Below, piece after piece: positions 1-7,019 of a DNA stretch of 7,200 nt. The position numbers were made by a program, and so were the translations under genes. Location of the stretch: positions 1 to 7,200 of the forward strand of contig CAVESF010000044.1 in the NCBI GenBank assembly GCA_963618495.1. Reading direction: 5' to 3'. The first letter of the stretch is position 1. Every line of letters begins with the position of its first letter. Under the pieces are notes generated by a model. The model did no database searches, had not been told where the DNA came from, and saw only the letters and a program-made list of their open reading frames with translations. Origin of the DNA: Apopatosoma sp963618495 (GTDB lineage Bacteria > Bacillota > Clostridia > Oscillospirales > CAG-272).

Positions 1-2970
1 CCCATATATGCACTCTGCCCTGCACCGAGCGGCGCAGTCCGTCGGGACGATAGGTGTAATATACCTTTTCCACGCCGTCCAGTGAATATTCAACCTGCAT
101 ATTCCAGAGGTCATATTCATATGAGCCCGCGTAGTTGGCATCGACCATAGCATTCAGCTGATTACCGTTGGCATCATATGTATATGTCTTTGCCTGCACA
201 GGAGTTGATTCGGTTATCAGACGGTTATTCGCATCATATGTATATGTTGTCGTAGTACCGTTGCTCTCCTTGGTCGCGCGGTTGCCTGCACTGTCATATG
301 TATATGATATCATACATTGGTTAGTGCCGTCAAGTATTTTCTCGGATTTTATTCTGCCGAGGCTATCATATGTATATATTGTCTCTGCGTTATTTTTATC
401 TTTGATGCTCTTTACATTACCATCGAGATAATATGTATATGTATCACTCTGCTGAATCTCATTGCCTACAGTTGTCATCATAGTTTTCAGCAGATTTGCC
501 GCATTGTATGTATATGTAACGATACTGCCGTCGTCCTTTATCTCGCTTGTGCGATTGCCCACGGCATCGTATGTATATCTTACAAACGGCTCATATGAAA
601 CGATTTCCGTACGGTATGTCGGTGAAACGAAACTGTTTTCACCCAGATCATGCGCGCCCGCACGAACATAATATATAACAGCAAGCTCGTCAGAAGCACC
701 CTGATACAGTAGCCATTTTACATATACCGTATATTCGATTTCATTATTATCATTGAAAATATAGATGCGCTCGGAATATTCACTTGCCGACAATCCACTC
801 GCGGGATATGTTGTTATCTGAGAGTAGTTATATACATGGCTCTCGGTTTCAAGCTCCTGATATATTCCGTATGTTCCCGTGAAGTTCGTTCCGTCATGGG
901 TGACTGTGCCGCTATGATAAGCGCCGTCTGCCTCATCCCATTCCCACTCCGGAAGAGCATAGAAATACTTTTTGGTATTTGTGCGTGTATCTGTAATCTC
1001 CACGCTATGTATTTCCGGAGGTGTATCGGAAAGAGTGAAATTCATATCATATTCTTCGCCCGAAGACGGCACAACATGCCACTTTCCGCTATAATCGGGA
1101 TAATATGTGGGAGTCCTTATTTCTTCCTTGATATAAGCGGATATTACTCTGCCGAGCGCATCATATTCATATCCCATCCAGCTGACAAGCAGGTCGTTTC
1201 TGTACAGCTTATGGTCTGTGCGCAGGTCGCGCGAATTATAGAAATATTCGTTTTTCGCGGAGGTATTGCCGCTTATCTCGGTTTCCGATGCCACTCTGCC
1301 GAGGGAATCATATGTATAGAGCAATGTCGCGGTTTCGTTTGCCTTGGAGCGCACGGCGCCTGTGGCTGTGTAGGTATATGATATTACCTGCGTCTCATCG
1401 TCTTTCTCCGCTTTATCCTCAATGGGCCGGAGCATGCTGTCATATGTATATGTGAATTTGGTGCCGTTGCGATCATGCTTTTCAATGAGGGCGCCGTCAA
1501 GACGATATGTATATGTTTCCTCTGCGCCGCGTGCGTCAATTATCTTGGTTTTTCTGCCGAAGCTGTCATAAATGTAGCTTGTCGACTTTCCGCCTGCTGT
1601 CATGGTGAGCATGTTGCCCGCCGCATCGTATGTATATGTGCTGACAAGCGCTTCCGTTTCTCCATCGTATGCCTTGGCTAAAATCAGATTGCCCATGTCA
1701 TCATATTCATTCACCGTGCGCGAATATGTTGCGCTTCCTGCTGTGCCTATCCTGCGCTTCTCCTCTGTGAGCCTGCCGAGAATATCATATGTATATATTG
1801 TCTCGCCCGAAGTTCCACCCTCAAGCGGTGTGACTTCTTTTATTTTTCTGCCGTAGATATCATAGGTACATACGGCAGTATTTCCGCGCGCGTCGGTTGC
1901 GGTGAGCAGATTCCCGCGGGAATCATATGTATTTGTCGTTATATTACCGAGAGCATCTGTCGTGCTTGTCACATTGCCCATGCAGTCATATGTATAGCTT
2001 GTCGTTTCTCCAGAGTGAAGAGTCACGGCGGTAACATTGCCGAAGTTGTCATATGTGTAGCTGTCCGCATATTCGTCGGTGCCGTTCATGCGGGATTTGC
2101 GCACGACAAACCCGCGACCGTCTGTATATTCCGCCGAGGTGACGGAGGGTGCATTGCTGTCGCCCACTACGGTAGTCTGCGTTTTGAAAAGTCTGTCGGA
2201 CGATATGGAATAGCTGATATTTGTGCGCATGACGATGGCATTTGATGAGTCATATTCGGTTTTTGAAACGAGCCTGTCAAGCACATCATATGCGTATACG
2301 GTCTTGCCGCCGTTATATTTTATATCGGAGGCAAGTCTGCCGTATTCGTCGTATGTATGGGATTCGAGCGTTTCGTTGTCTTTCTTTACGGAGAGCAAAT
2401 TGCCGTATCCGTCATATGCATAAACAAGCACCAGCCCCGAGCGCGAAGTCACGGTGTTGGTATTTGACGCGATATTGTAAGAGTAGCTTTCCGTGCTGCC
2501 GTTCGGATATGTCACGGAAAGCAGTCTGCCGCGCGTGTCATAAGCCGAAGCGGTTGTTTTATTCAGAGCGTTGGTAACAGTCAGTTTTCTGCCTGCGGCA
2601 TCGTATGTATAACTTTCGAAATATTGCGTGTTCCCGATAGCCGTTTTTGCAAGATACGGCACGCCTGTTCCGTATGTGTAATTTGTCATGACATTGACAA
2701 TGCCGAGATGCTCTGTCTTTGTCAAAACATTGCCGCGTGCATTGTATGTATAGTCAAAGTGCGATATGAGTGTGTCATTGGCAAAAAGCTTTTCTGTCGC
2801 TACAGATTTTTTATCATCCGTGAGGGTGTATTCCTTTGTTACAACGGTGGTGCTGTTCTGCCTTGAGGTCTCGTTTATAACGAGAGAATAAAGCGGGTCG
2901 TATGTATACGATTTGATATTTCCTGTGGCGTCGCGGTGGGATGTGATATTCCCTTTTGTGTCATAGGAGA
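1..2970 (-). repeat. Dense YD-repeat array (about 33 units)
   Basis: On the minus strand the motif Y-[TESAV]-Y-[DN]-x-x-G-[NR] recurs about every 20-22 residues, from FSYDTKGN (residues 691-698) to the window edge. Examples are YTYDAAGR, YAYDGYGN, YTYDCMGN, YTYDSLGR and YTYDANGN. At DNA level the plus strand shows tcatatgtatatg or close variants roughly every 57-76 bp near the left end, for example at about 176, 233, 293, 365, 433, 506 and 570. Some units are degenerate (YTYGTG, YTYRLDGA, FFYNSRDLR). In Rhs-family proteins these units build a spiral beta-sheet shell. The periodic codons also open long spurious frames on the plus strand, which are not genes. Confidence 0.93.
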
Positions 2971-5041
2971 AAGATTCCGATGATACGCACGATGCGCTTC
3001 CGCCAGAGCCATAATTTCTGTATACAACATTACTTTTCAGCTTATATGAATTGTAGGTCGTGTCAGTCTCGCTCAGCATAAGCTCCTTTCCGTCGGAAAG
3101 TTTGTGCGTTGTACTTTCGTTTATGCAGAGATTATCCTCATTGAATGTATAATGGACTATTCTGTTTCCCGATGTGATATCATTTGTATAGGAAGAAAAG
3201 CCCGCCCAATACATATCTCTTTCCTCTGCGCTTATGCCGGAAAGAGCCTGCATTATATAATATCCGCCGCTGTTGCTGTAAGTATATAGATTTCTGACCG
3301 CACCGGAAACGGTGTCTTTTCTCGATGATATTGTGAAAAGCTCTTCAAGCCCATCCGTGCCCCACTCCGCATATGTAGTGTCATATACATAGTCGGTTTT
3401 GTCGCCGTTTGGATATGTAACCTGCGAAATCAGGCGATATTCCGTATCTATGCTCGCGATTACTTCTTCTCCGACTGTTTCAACATCAAATCTGCCGTAT
3501 AATGCCGATTTTCCGATTGTATTTTCAAGATAGTTAAAAGATGTTGTTTCTCCGCCGTAGCTTATGGAATTTATAGTGCGGCTTGAAAAGTCTGAGCCGG
3601 ACGCCGCAAATGAAACCGTTGCATTTCCCAGCGCACTTACGGAAGAAATCACACCGCCGACATATGTGACGGTAATGCTTCTGCCGAAATCATCGGTTAT
3701 CGATGAAAGATGCGGTTTCTCCCCGATAACAGTGAATGTATATTTTATTTTTCTGCCGAATCTGTCCTCGGAGCAGATGATATTACCGTCGGCATCAAAA
3801 TAATATTTTGTGCCGTCTTTTGCGGTGAGAAGAAACGCGGCGCTTCTTTCGCACACGGTAATATCGACCTCTTCTATCGACAAATCGGTGGTTTTTCTGT
3901 TTTCAAACTCGAGATTTTTTATGCGATAACTGCTGCCGCCAAAATGGAGAAGATAAAATACATCGGGCGTTGATTCGCCGGTCTCCGGCTCGTGACCGCA
4001 ATTTAACTTTGAAGTCGAATTTGAAGAGGTCGAATCCGATGCCGAAGCCGACGGATTGTCAAGCTTTTCAAGCACGGGTATATCAAACCGCCAGCCCGGA
4101 GCAAGCCCGTTTGAATCGGCAAGATAGATTTTCGGCTTTGACATGGGAACTGGTGATTCAAATGTGCCCTCTTCCAATATAACAGCGGGATAATACATCG
4201 CGTCCTGTTCCTCATATATCACAGGTATTCCGTTGGGAATCGCGTAAGGACCCATCCATGCAAGCTTATCCTGCTCTGTAGCAAAATATTTTATGGAGTT
4301 TTCTCCGATATAGCGTTTTTCCTTTTTGGAGTTGTCTTCGTCTATTTCTTCATATCCACTATCATTTTCATCTTCTTCGATAACAAGCAGCTCTCCGTAG
4401 CGGACATAATACGAGGTATAAAAAGTTTCGCCCCATGATTTATCAGTGATTCCGCTGTCGGAGGAATTATATGAAATAGATAGAGAAAGATCGGCACCGC
4501 CCGCGCCGGCTATTGTGGCAAGCGGAAAAGAAAGCGAGAGATTTCCCGTCATGACATCGATGCTCTCATTTTTGGCAACACCGAAAGTCATCGGTATATA
4601 CTCGTTTTTCAGATATTTCGTCATGTCCGCAACGCGTACATTTCCGCTGTCTGTGTCGGTCGAGGTCATGACCTCATCTGCCGATTTTTTATAGAAATCG
4701 GGCAATATATGAGAAAGCGCCGCGGATATCTCCTCGGCTCTTTTTCCCGTTACAAGCGTGACTTTTCCGTTTTTAAGTGCCTCCTTGAATTTACCGACTT
4801 CGGATAAATTCTGCGGTTTGCTGTAATATACGGCATCTGTCAGGTCAATTTCGTCAATACCCGATATTTCCTCAAATTTTCCGGCTATATCGGTAATCGG
4901 CGTCACAGTGCCGCGCTTTGATATGTCAATTGCCGAAAGGCATATGCCAAGCCCGGGTGCTGTCATAATCATTGCAAATGTCATCAAAAAGATAATAGCA
5001 TTACGCAGTAATGCCTTTGCGCATTTTCTCTTTCCGCTCAT
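1..5041 (-). CDS. Secreted YD-repeat (Rhs/WapA-like) giant protein, C-terminus beyond the window
   Basis: An uninterrupted frame of 1680 codons runs from ATG 5041-5039 to the left edge. The start is supported by GAGAGGA 8 nt upstream; the ATG at 5048 is in another frame. Residues 1-37 form a Sec signal peptide. Residues 38-160 are a region I do not recognise. VMTGNLSLSFPL (163-174), then GGADLSLSISYNSSD, is the opening of an Rhs/SpvB-like shell. A Ser/Thr-rich linker covers about 331-345. KDGTKYYFDADGN (408-420) begins the Rhs-like repeats, and the dense YTYD-x-x-GN/GR array runs from about residue 690 to the edge, with a non-YD insert at 1303-1488. The last residues, PDGLRRS..GRVHIW, resemble the late Rhs core before the C-terminal domain. 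Known relatives form a beta-cage shell that often encloses a toxin or adhesin tip; whether this one carries a toxin cannot be seen. Most likely exported or surface-attached. No frameshift or stop was found. Confidence 0.96.
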   Translation of the reverse strand, partial: MSGKRKCAKALLRNAIIFLMTFAMIMTAPGLGICLSAIDISKRGTVTPITDIAGKFEEISGIDEIDLTDAVYYSKPQNLSEVGKFKEALKNGKVTLVTGKRAEEISAALSHILPDFYKKSADEVMTSTDTDSGNVRVADMTKYLKNEYIPMTFGVAKNESIDVMTGNLSLSFPLATIAGAGGADLSLSISYNSSDSGITDKSWGETFYTSYYVRYGELLVIEEDENDSGYEEIDEDNSKKEKRYIGENSIKYFATEQDKLAWMGPYAIPNGIPVIYEEQDAMYYPAVILEEGTFESPVPMSKPKIYLADSNGLAPGWRFDIPVLEKLDNPSASASDSTSSNSTSKLNCGHEPETGESTPDVFYLLHFGGSSYRIKNLEFENRKTTDLSIEEVDITVCERSAAFLLTAKDGTKYYFDADGNIICSEDRFGRKIKYTFTVIGEKPHLSSITDDFGRSITVTYVGGVISSVSALGNATVSFAASGSDFSSRTINSISYGGETTSFNYLENTIGKSALYGRFDVETVGEEVIASIDTEYRLISQVTYPNGDKTDYVYDTTYAEWGTDGLEELFTISSRKDTVSGAVRNLYTYSNSGGYYIMQALSGISAEERDMYWAGFSSYTNDITSGNRIVHYTFNEDNLCINESTTHKLSDGKELMLSETDTTYNSYKLKSNVVYRNYGSGGSASCVSSESFSYDTKGNITSHRDATGNIKSYTYDPLYSLVINETSRQNSTTVVTKEYTLTDDKKSVATEKLFANDTLISHFDYTYNARGNVLTKTEHLGIVNVMTNYTYGTGVPYLAKTAIGNTQYFESYTYDAAGRKLTVTNALNKTTASAYDTRGRLLSVTYPNGSTESYSYNIASNTNTVTSRSGLVLVYAYDGYGNLLSVKKDNETLESHTYDEYGRLASDIKYNGGKTVYAYDVLDRLVSKTEYDSSNAIVMRTNISYSISSDRLFKTQTTVVGDSNAPSVTSAEYTDGRGFVVRKSRMNGTDEYADSYTYDNFGNVTAVTLHSGETTSYTYDCMGNVTSTTDALGNITTNTYDSRGNLLTATDARGNTAVCTYDIYGRKIKEVTPLEGGTSGETIYTYDILGRLTEEKRRIGTAGSATYSRTVNEYDDMGNLILAKAYDGETEALVSTYTYDAAGNMLTMTAGGKSTSYIYDSFGRKTKIIDARGAEETYTYRLDGALIEKHDRNGTKFTYTYDSMLRPIEDKAEKDDETQVISYTYTATGAVRSKANETATLLYTYDSLGRVASETEISGNTSAKNEYFYNSRDLRTDHKLYRNDLLVSWMGYEYDALGRVISAYIKEEIRTPTYYPDYSGKWHVVPSSGEEYDMNFTLSDTPPEIHSVEITDTRTNTKKYFYALPEWEWDEADGAYHSGTVTHDGTNFTGTYGIYQELETESHVYNYSQITTYPASGLSASEYSERIYIFNDNNEIEYTVYVKWLLYQGASDELAVIYYVRAGAHDLGENSFVSPTYRTEIVSYEPFVRYTYDAVGNRTSEIKDDGSIVTYTYNAANLLKTMMTTVGNEIQQSDTYTYYLDGNVKSIKDKNNAETIYTYDSLGRIKSEKILDGTNQCMISYTYDSAGNRATKESNGTTTTYTYDANNRLITESTPVQAKTYTYDANGNQLNAMVDANYAGSYEYDLWNMQVEYSLDGVEKVYYTYRPDGLRRSVQGRVHIW
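578..1135 (-). other. Non-YD insert domain within the YD array
   Basis: Between YEYDALGR (residues 1291-1298) and YTYDAVGN (1489-1496) about 185 residues lack any YD motif. The segment is rich in aromatic, Thr and acidic residues (for example EWEWDEADGAYH, ERIYIFNDNNEIEYTVYVKW, ELAVIYYVRAG), which suggests a beta-rich globular domain. The frame stays open and the YD pattern resumes directly afterwards, so it is a genuine in-frame insertion and not a frameshift artefact. I do not recognise its family. It might be a surface-exposed binding or decoration module, but that is inference. Confidence 0.75.
4931..5041 (-). other. Sec signal peptide of the YD-repeat protein
   Basis: Residues 1-37 show a basic n-region (MSGKRKCAK), a hydrophobic core (AIIFLMTFAMIM) and a c-region ending LSA, with likely cleavage after Ala37. 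The cysteine at 34 sits in LGIC, which is a poor lipobox, so a lipoprotein is less likely than a released or wall-associated protein. No PAAR or other type VI-linked domain precedes the shell, which fits a Gram-positive export route. Confidence 0.8.
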
Positions 5042-5049
5042 ATTCCATG

Positions 5050-5056
5050 TCCTCTC
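5050..5056 (-). promoter_or_regulatory. Ribosome binding site of the YD-repeat gene
   Basis: GAGAGGA on the minus strand lies 8 nt before ATG 5041. It decides the start: the competing ATG at 5048-5046 is too close to this site (one base) and in a different frame. No convincing -35/-10 pair was found in the AT-rich leader between here and the upstream pseudogene. Confidence 0.75.
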
Positions 5057-5104
5057 TTAAAATAATATTTTGCAGGTTGTCATTTACTTTAAAAATATTA
5101 AACC

Positions 5105-5135
5105 GAAGTAATAATACCGAGAATATTTTTACTTC
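5105..5135 (-). terminator. AT-rich hairpin in the leader before the YD-repeat gene
   Basis: Positions 5105-5116 and 5124-5135 are inverted copies of each other with one mismatch in 12, around a 7-nt loop. The hairpin lies 16-46 nt after the stop of the small secreted-protein pseudogene and about 65 nt before the giant gene. Its stem is weak and it lacks a clean U-tract, so it may be a leaky terminator, an mRNA-processing structure or chance. Confidence 0.3.
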
Positions 5136-5150
5136 AGCCGAGCATAGTGG

Positions 5151-5573
5151 TTACGGACATATTTCAATATACTCCACTGTTTCTGTTTCGGAAGTGGTTC
5201 CGACATATGCAGTAACAACAAAAACCGCTTTATATGTAACACCGCTTTCGCAAGGGAATGTATCGCCTACAGCAAGAGTTCCCCGCGTTTTGCTGTCATA
5301 CCACTTCGTCTATATAAATCCATTCATCGCCGACAAGCTTATAGACATATACAGTTCCTTCGATTTTTGATGCCGAAGTCTGCTTTCTGGCAATCCCCAG
5401 CGCATCACCGGTGTTGCCATCAAAAGTCATGTTTATGTCAATCGATAAGATTGCCGTCCATTATATGGAGCCACAATTGCATTTACGACCGATATAGATG
5501 ATAAACATCCGCATAGTATTACCGCAGCGAGACAAATGGTCACAACTCTTTTAATACTTTTCTTTTTCAACAT
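5151..5573 (-). pseudogene. Small secreted protein, broken by two compensating frameshifts
   Basis: ATG 5573 has a perfect GGAGGA site 7 nt upstream and opens a signal peptide (MLKKKSIKRVV, hydrophobic core, cleavage plausible after VNA32). The frame meets TAA at 5433-5435, giving only 46 residues. Homology-like sequence continues in the next frame: WTAILSIDINMTFDGNTG through GDEWIYIDE (5460-5305). It then returns to the first frame at WYDSKTRGTLAVGD (5303) and ends VEYIEICP, stop 5153-5151. The repairs are one missing base near 5460-5461 and one extra base at 5304, which restores 140 residues. The pattern (Pro-x-x-W, beta-strand alternation, W at the middle, then G-x-TYK and a Glu-rich end) resembles small exported Clostridia proteins of the DUF6147 kind, but that family name is a guess. 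Alternatives are sequencing errors, or a real 46-residue secreted peptide. Confidence 0.7.
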
Positions 5574-5580
5574 AATAATT

Positions 5581-5586
5581 TCCTCC
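5581..5586 (-). promoter_or_regulatory. Strong Shine-Dalgarno site of the small secreted-protein pseudogene
   Basis: GGAGGA on the minus strand lies 7 nt before ATG 5573. Its near-perfect match and spacing show that the gene was recently functional, or that its short first frame is still translated. Confidence 0.8.
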
Positions 5587-5616
5587 AAAAATAAGTTTTA
5601 GTTGCTACATATAACG

Positions 5617-5656
5617 AAAAAAGTCGGAAATTGTGACAACAATTTCCGACTTTTTT
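5617..5656. terminator. Perfect 18-bp stem terminator, bidirectional
   Basis: Positions 5617-5634 and 5639-5656 are exact inverted copies with a 4-nt loop (gaca). The stem ends in six A's on one side and six T's on the other, so either transcript ends in a U-run. It starts 10 nt after the end of the anti-sigma-like frame and closes the sigma/anti-sigma unit. It also implies that the genes to the left need their own promoter or read-through. Confidence 0.92.
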
Positions 5657-5665
5657 CAAATATTT

Positions 5666-6427
5666 TTATTGAACGCTTGAAGCTATGCTAACCATTTCTT
5701 CCACATCAAGCGACGATAAATAAACAGAATAGTAATATACACCATCAGTCCAAATAATAGTTTTTCCATTTGCTTCAGAATCAAGCAAAACCGCTTTAAA
5801 TCCATTTACTTCTATATCGCAAGAAGCCTTTACATTATTATCAAACAGCATTTCCTTTCGTTTGTATATAGTCTGAGTAAATGATAATATTAAATCATCG
5901 CCCAAATAATAATCTATCACAACACCTGATTAACTGTTTTTAACAATCTCCTCTTCTGCACCATCCGGAATATAAGTCGGTTTCATAACCCTTTCGATTT
6001 TTGTCGGCGGCGTAATCTCAATATTAGAATTGCCTGTTTCTCCGCCGGTTTCTGATGAAGTGTCTGTACCATTAAAATTTTCACCGCCACTCGACTCAAA
6101 ACGAACAGAAATATAATCATCATACCATTCGATGACAGCTTCGAATATCGCATTGCGACGATTCGGAATTGCCATCAAAGTAAGAAATCCGACCGACATA
6201 ATAACCAACAAAACGACCGCCGCACGCATGAGGCACTTTTTTAATAAAGCAAGTTTTGGCTTGCGCTTATATCTGCCGACTAACCGCCTTTGTTTAGCAT
6301 AAAAATCACTGCTTAATATAACGCCGGATGTATCAAGATTTTTGAACATCTCCACATCGTCATTTCCGCAATCGTTGGCTGAAAAAGCAATAAGCAAATC
6401 CAGCTTATCATTATTCTCTGTACTCAT
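5666..6427 (-). pseudogene. Membrane anti-sigma-like protein with DUF4367-type domain, interrupted by an in-frame TAA
   Basis: The first part (165 residues from ATG 6427) is a cytosolic region starting MSTENNDKLDLLIAFSA, a basic stretch (RRLVGRYKRKPK) and one membrane helix (CLMRAAVVLLVIMSVGFLTL). Then come PNRRNAIFEAVIEWYDDY and a Ser/Gly/Thr linker, and it stops at TAA 5932-5930 just after KPTYIPDGAEEEIVKNS. The same frame continues without interruption as SGVVIDYYLGDDLILSFTQ to SSVQ, stop 5668-5666. This continuation includes IEVNGFKAVLLDSE and KTIIWTDGVYYYSVY, typical of the C-terminal half of DUF4367. Repaired length is 253 residues. Such proteins sit beside ECF sigma factors and probably hold or sense for them. 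The gene overlaps the sigma gene by 17 nt, implying translational coupling. The GTG at 6439 is too close to the ribosome site. Restart at GTG 5920, 9 nt past the TAA, is possible but poorly supported. Confidence 0.78.
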
Positions 6428-6995
6428 AAAGCGCCTCACCTCCCATATCCAAAATCATTGCCTTCGCTCTTGAATATCGTTTGCGGGCAAGCGCTTGAGA
6501 TATGCCGATAATACATGCTATTTCATCATAGTTATATCCAATGCTTTTCAACACAATCACATCTCTGTATTTATAATCCAGACTATTGATTAAATCCTTT
6601 ACATATACACAGGTATAGCTGTTCATAACAACTCTCTCCACATTTGAAGCAAAATCCGGAATATCAATTGTCGATGATTCGCCATCTTCATCAAATGTGT
6701 TTCGGGAAAATTGCGAACTTGCTAATCGCTTGTTTTTCTCATATTTGTCAAGTGCAGTATTTCTGCATGCAATCACCAGTAGCTTTATGAGATTGTCATC
6801 TTGATATGCATTTTTAAAGCGATCGAGCTTATCGATTATTTTGACAAATACATCATGAACACAGTCCTCCGCATTCTCTTTCTTTTTCAGTATATCAAAA
6901 GCTATAATATACATCTGCTTCCCGTATTTGTTGTAAATATCTCCGACAAAATTACGGTCGTCCTCATCGCTTATTGCTAAAATTATCGGTAACAT
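6411..6995 (-). CDS. ECF-type RNA polymerase sigma-70 factor
   Basis: A 194-residue cytosolic transcription initiation factor. Region 2 spans about residues 17-60 (IYNKYGKQMYIIAFDILKKK, then NAEDCVHDVFVKIIDKLDRF), with the typical A-E-D-x-V-x-D/E-x-F core-binding and -10-recognition pattern. Residues 73-90 (LVIACRNTALDKYEKNKR) complete it. An acidic linker covers about 100-120. Region 4 is about 135-180: LDYKYRDVIVLKSIGYNYDE, then the helix-turn-helix IACIIGISQALARKRYSRAK that reads the -35 element. Length and layout match stand-alone ECF factors of Clostridia. Start ATG 6995 has a purine-rich ribosome site 8 nt upstream. The stop overlaps the next gene, the presumed anti-sigma. Because that partner is interrupted, the factor may be unrestrained or differently controlled. 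Target genes cannot be told from the sequence. Confidence 0.92.
   Translation of the reverse strand: MLPIILAISDEDDRNFVGDIYNKYGKQMYIIAFDILKKKENAEDCVHDVFVKIIDKLDRFKNAYQDDNLIKLLVIACRNTALDKYEKNKRLASSQFSRNTFDEDGESSTIDIPDFASNVERVVMNSYTCVYVKDLINSLDYKYRDVIVLKSIGYNYDEIACIIGISQALARKRYSRAKAMILDMGGEALYEYRE
6434..6444 (-). promoter_or_regulatory. Ribosome binding site of the anti-sigma-like gene, inside the sigma gene
   Basis: GGGAGG (6444-6439) followed by GAGG (6437-6434) on the minus strand lie 11 and 6 nt before ATG 6427. They are embedded in the last codons of the sigma factor and favour ATG 6427 over the upstream GTG 6439, which overlaps the site. Confidence 0.7.
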
Positions 6996-7003
6996 ATATC
7001 GCG

Positions 7004-7012
7004 TCCCTTTCC
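7004..7012 (-). promoter_or_regulatory. Ribosome binding site of the sigma factor
   Basis: GGAAAGGGA on the minus strand lies 8 nt before ATG 6995 and supports that start. Confidence 0.75.
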
Positions 7013-7019
7013 TTTTGCA

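Noticed and set aside
836..1381. Plus-strand frame of 181 codons, the longest on that strand
   Set aside because: It is antisense to the intact giant frame, including the insert domain. Its cysteine- and isoleucine-rich composition is a codon-shadow artefact, with no recognisable domain.
1..2970. CRISPR-like or satellite repeat because of the regular tcatatgtatatg spacing
   Set aside because: The repeats are coding, in one frame, with variable intervals and a clear YD protein motif. There is no fixed-length repeat with unique spacers.
168..3289. Many plus-strand open frames of 60-180 codons containing SYVYV or CICI strings
   Set aside because: They lie entirely antisense to the YD array. 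The recurring strings are the reverse complement of the Y-T-Y-D codons, and the frames lack consistent ribosome sites.
4003..4215. Minus-strand and plus-strand short frames around the Ser/Thr linker
   Set aside because: Both are other frames of the giant gene's low-complexity codons, with no ribosome site and an Arg-rich composition typical of shadows.
5011..5370. Plus-strand frame of 119 codons
   Set aside because: It runs antisense to the start of the giant gene and to the broken secreted-protein gene, whose minus-strand residues form a coherent exported protein once two bases are repaired.
5608..5639. Possible promoter TTGTCA ... GTTATA before the small secreted-protein gene
   Set aside because: The -10 box is poor and the -35 box falls inside the terminator loop and stem. 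The spacing works only with weak matches.
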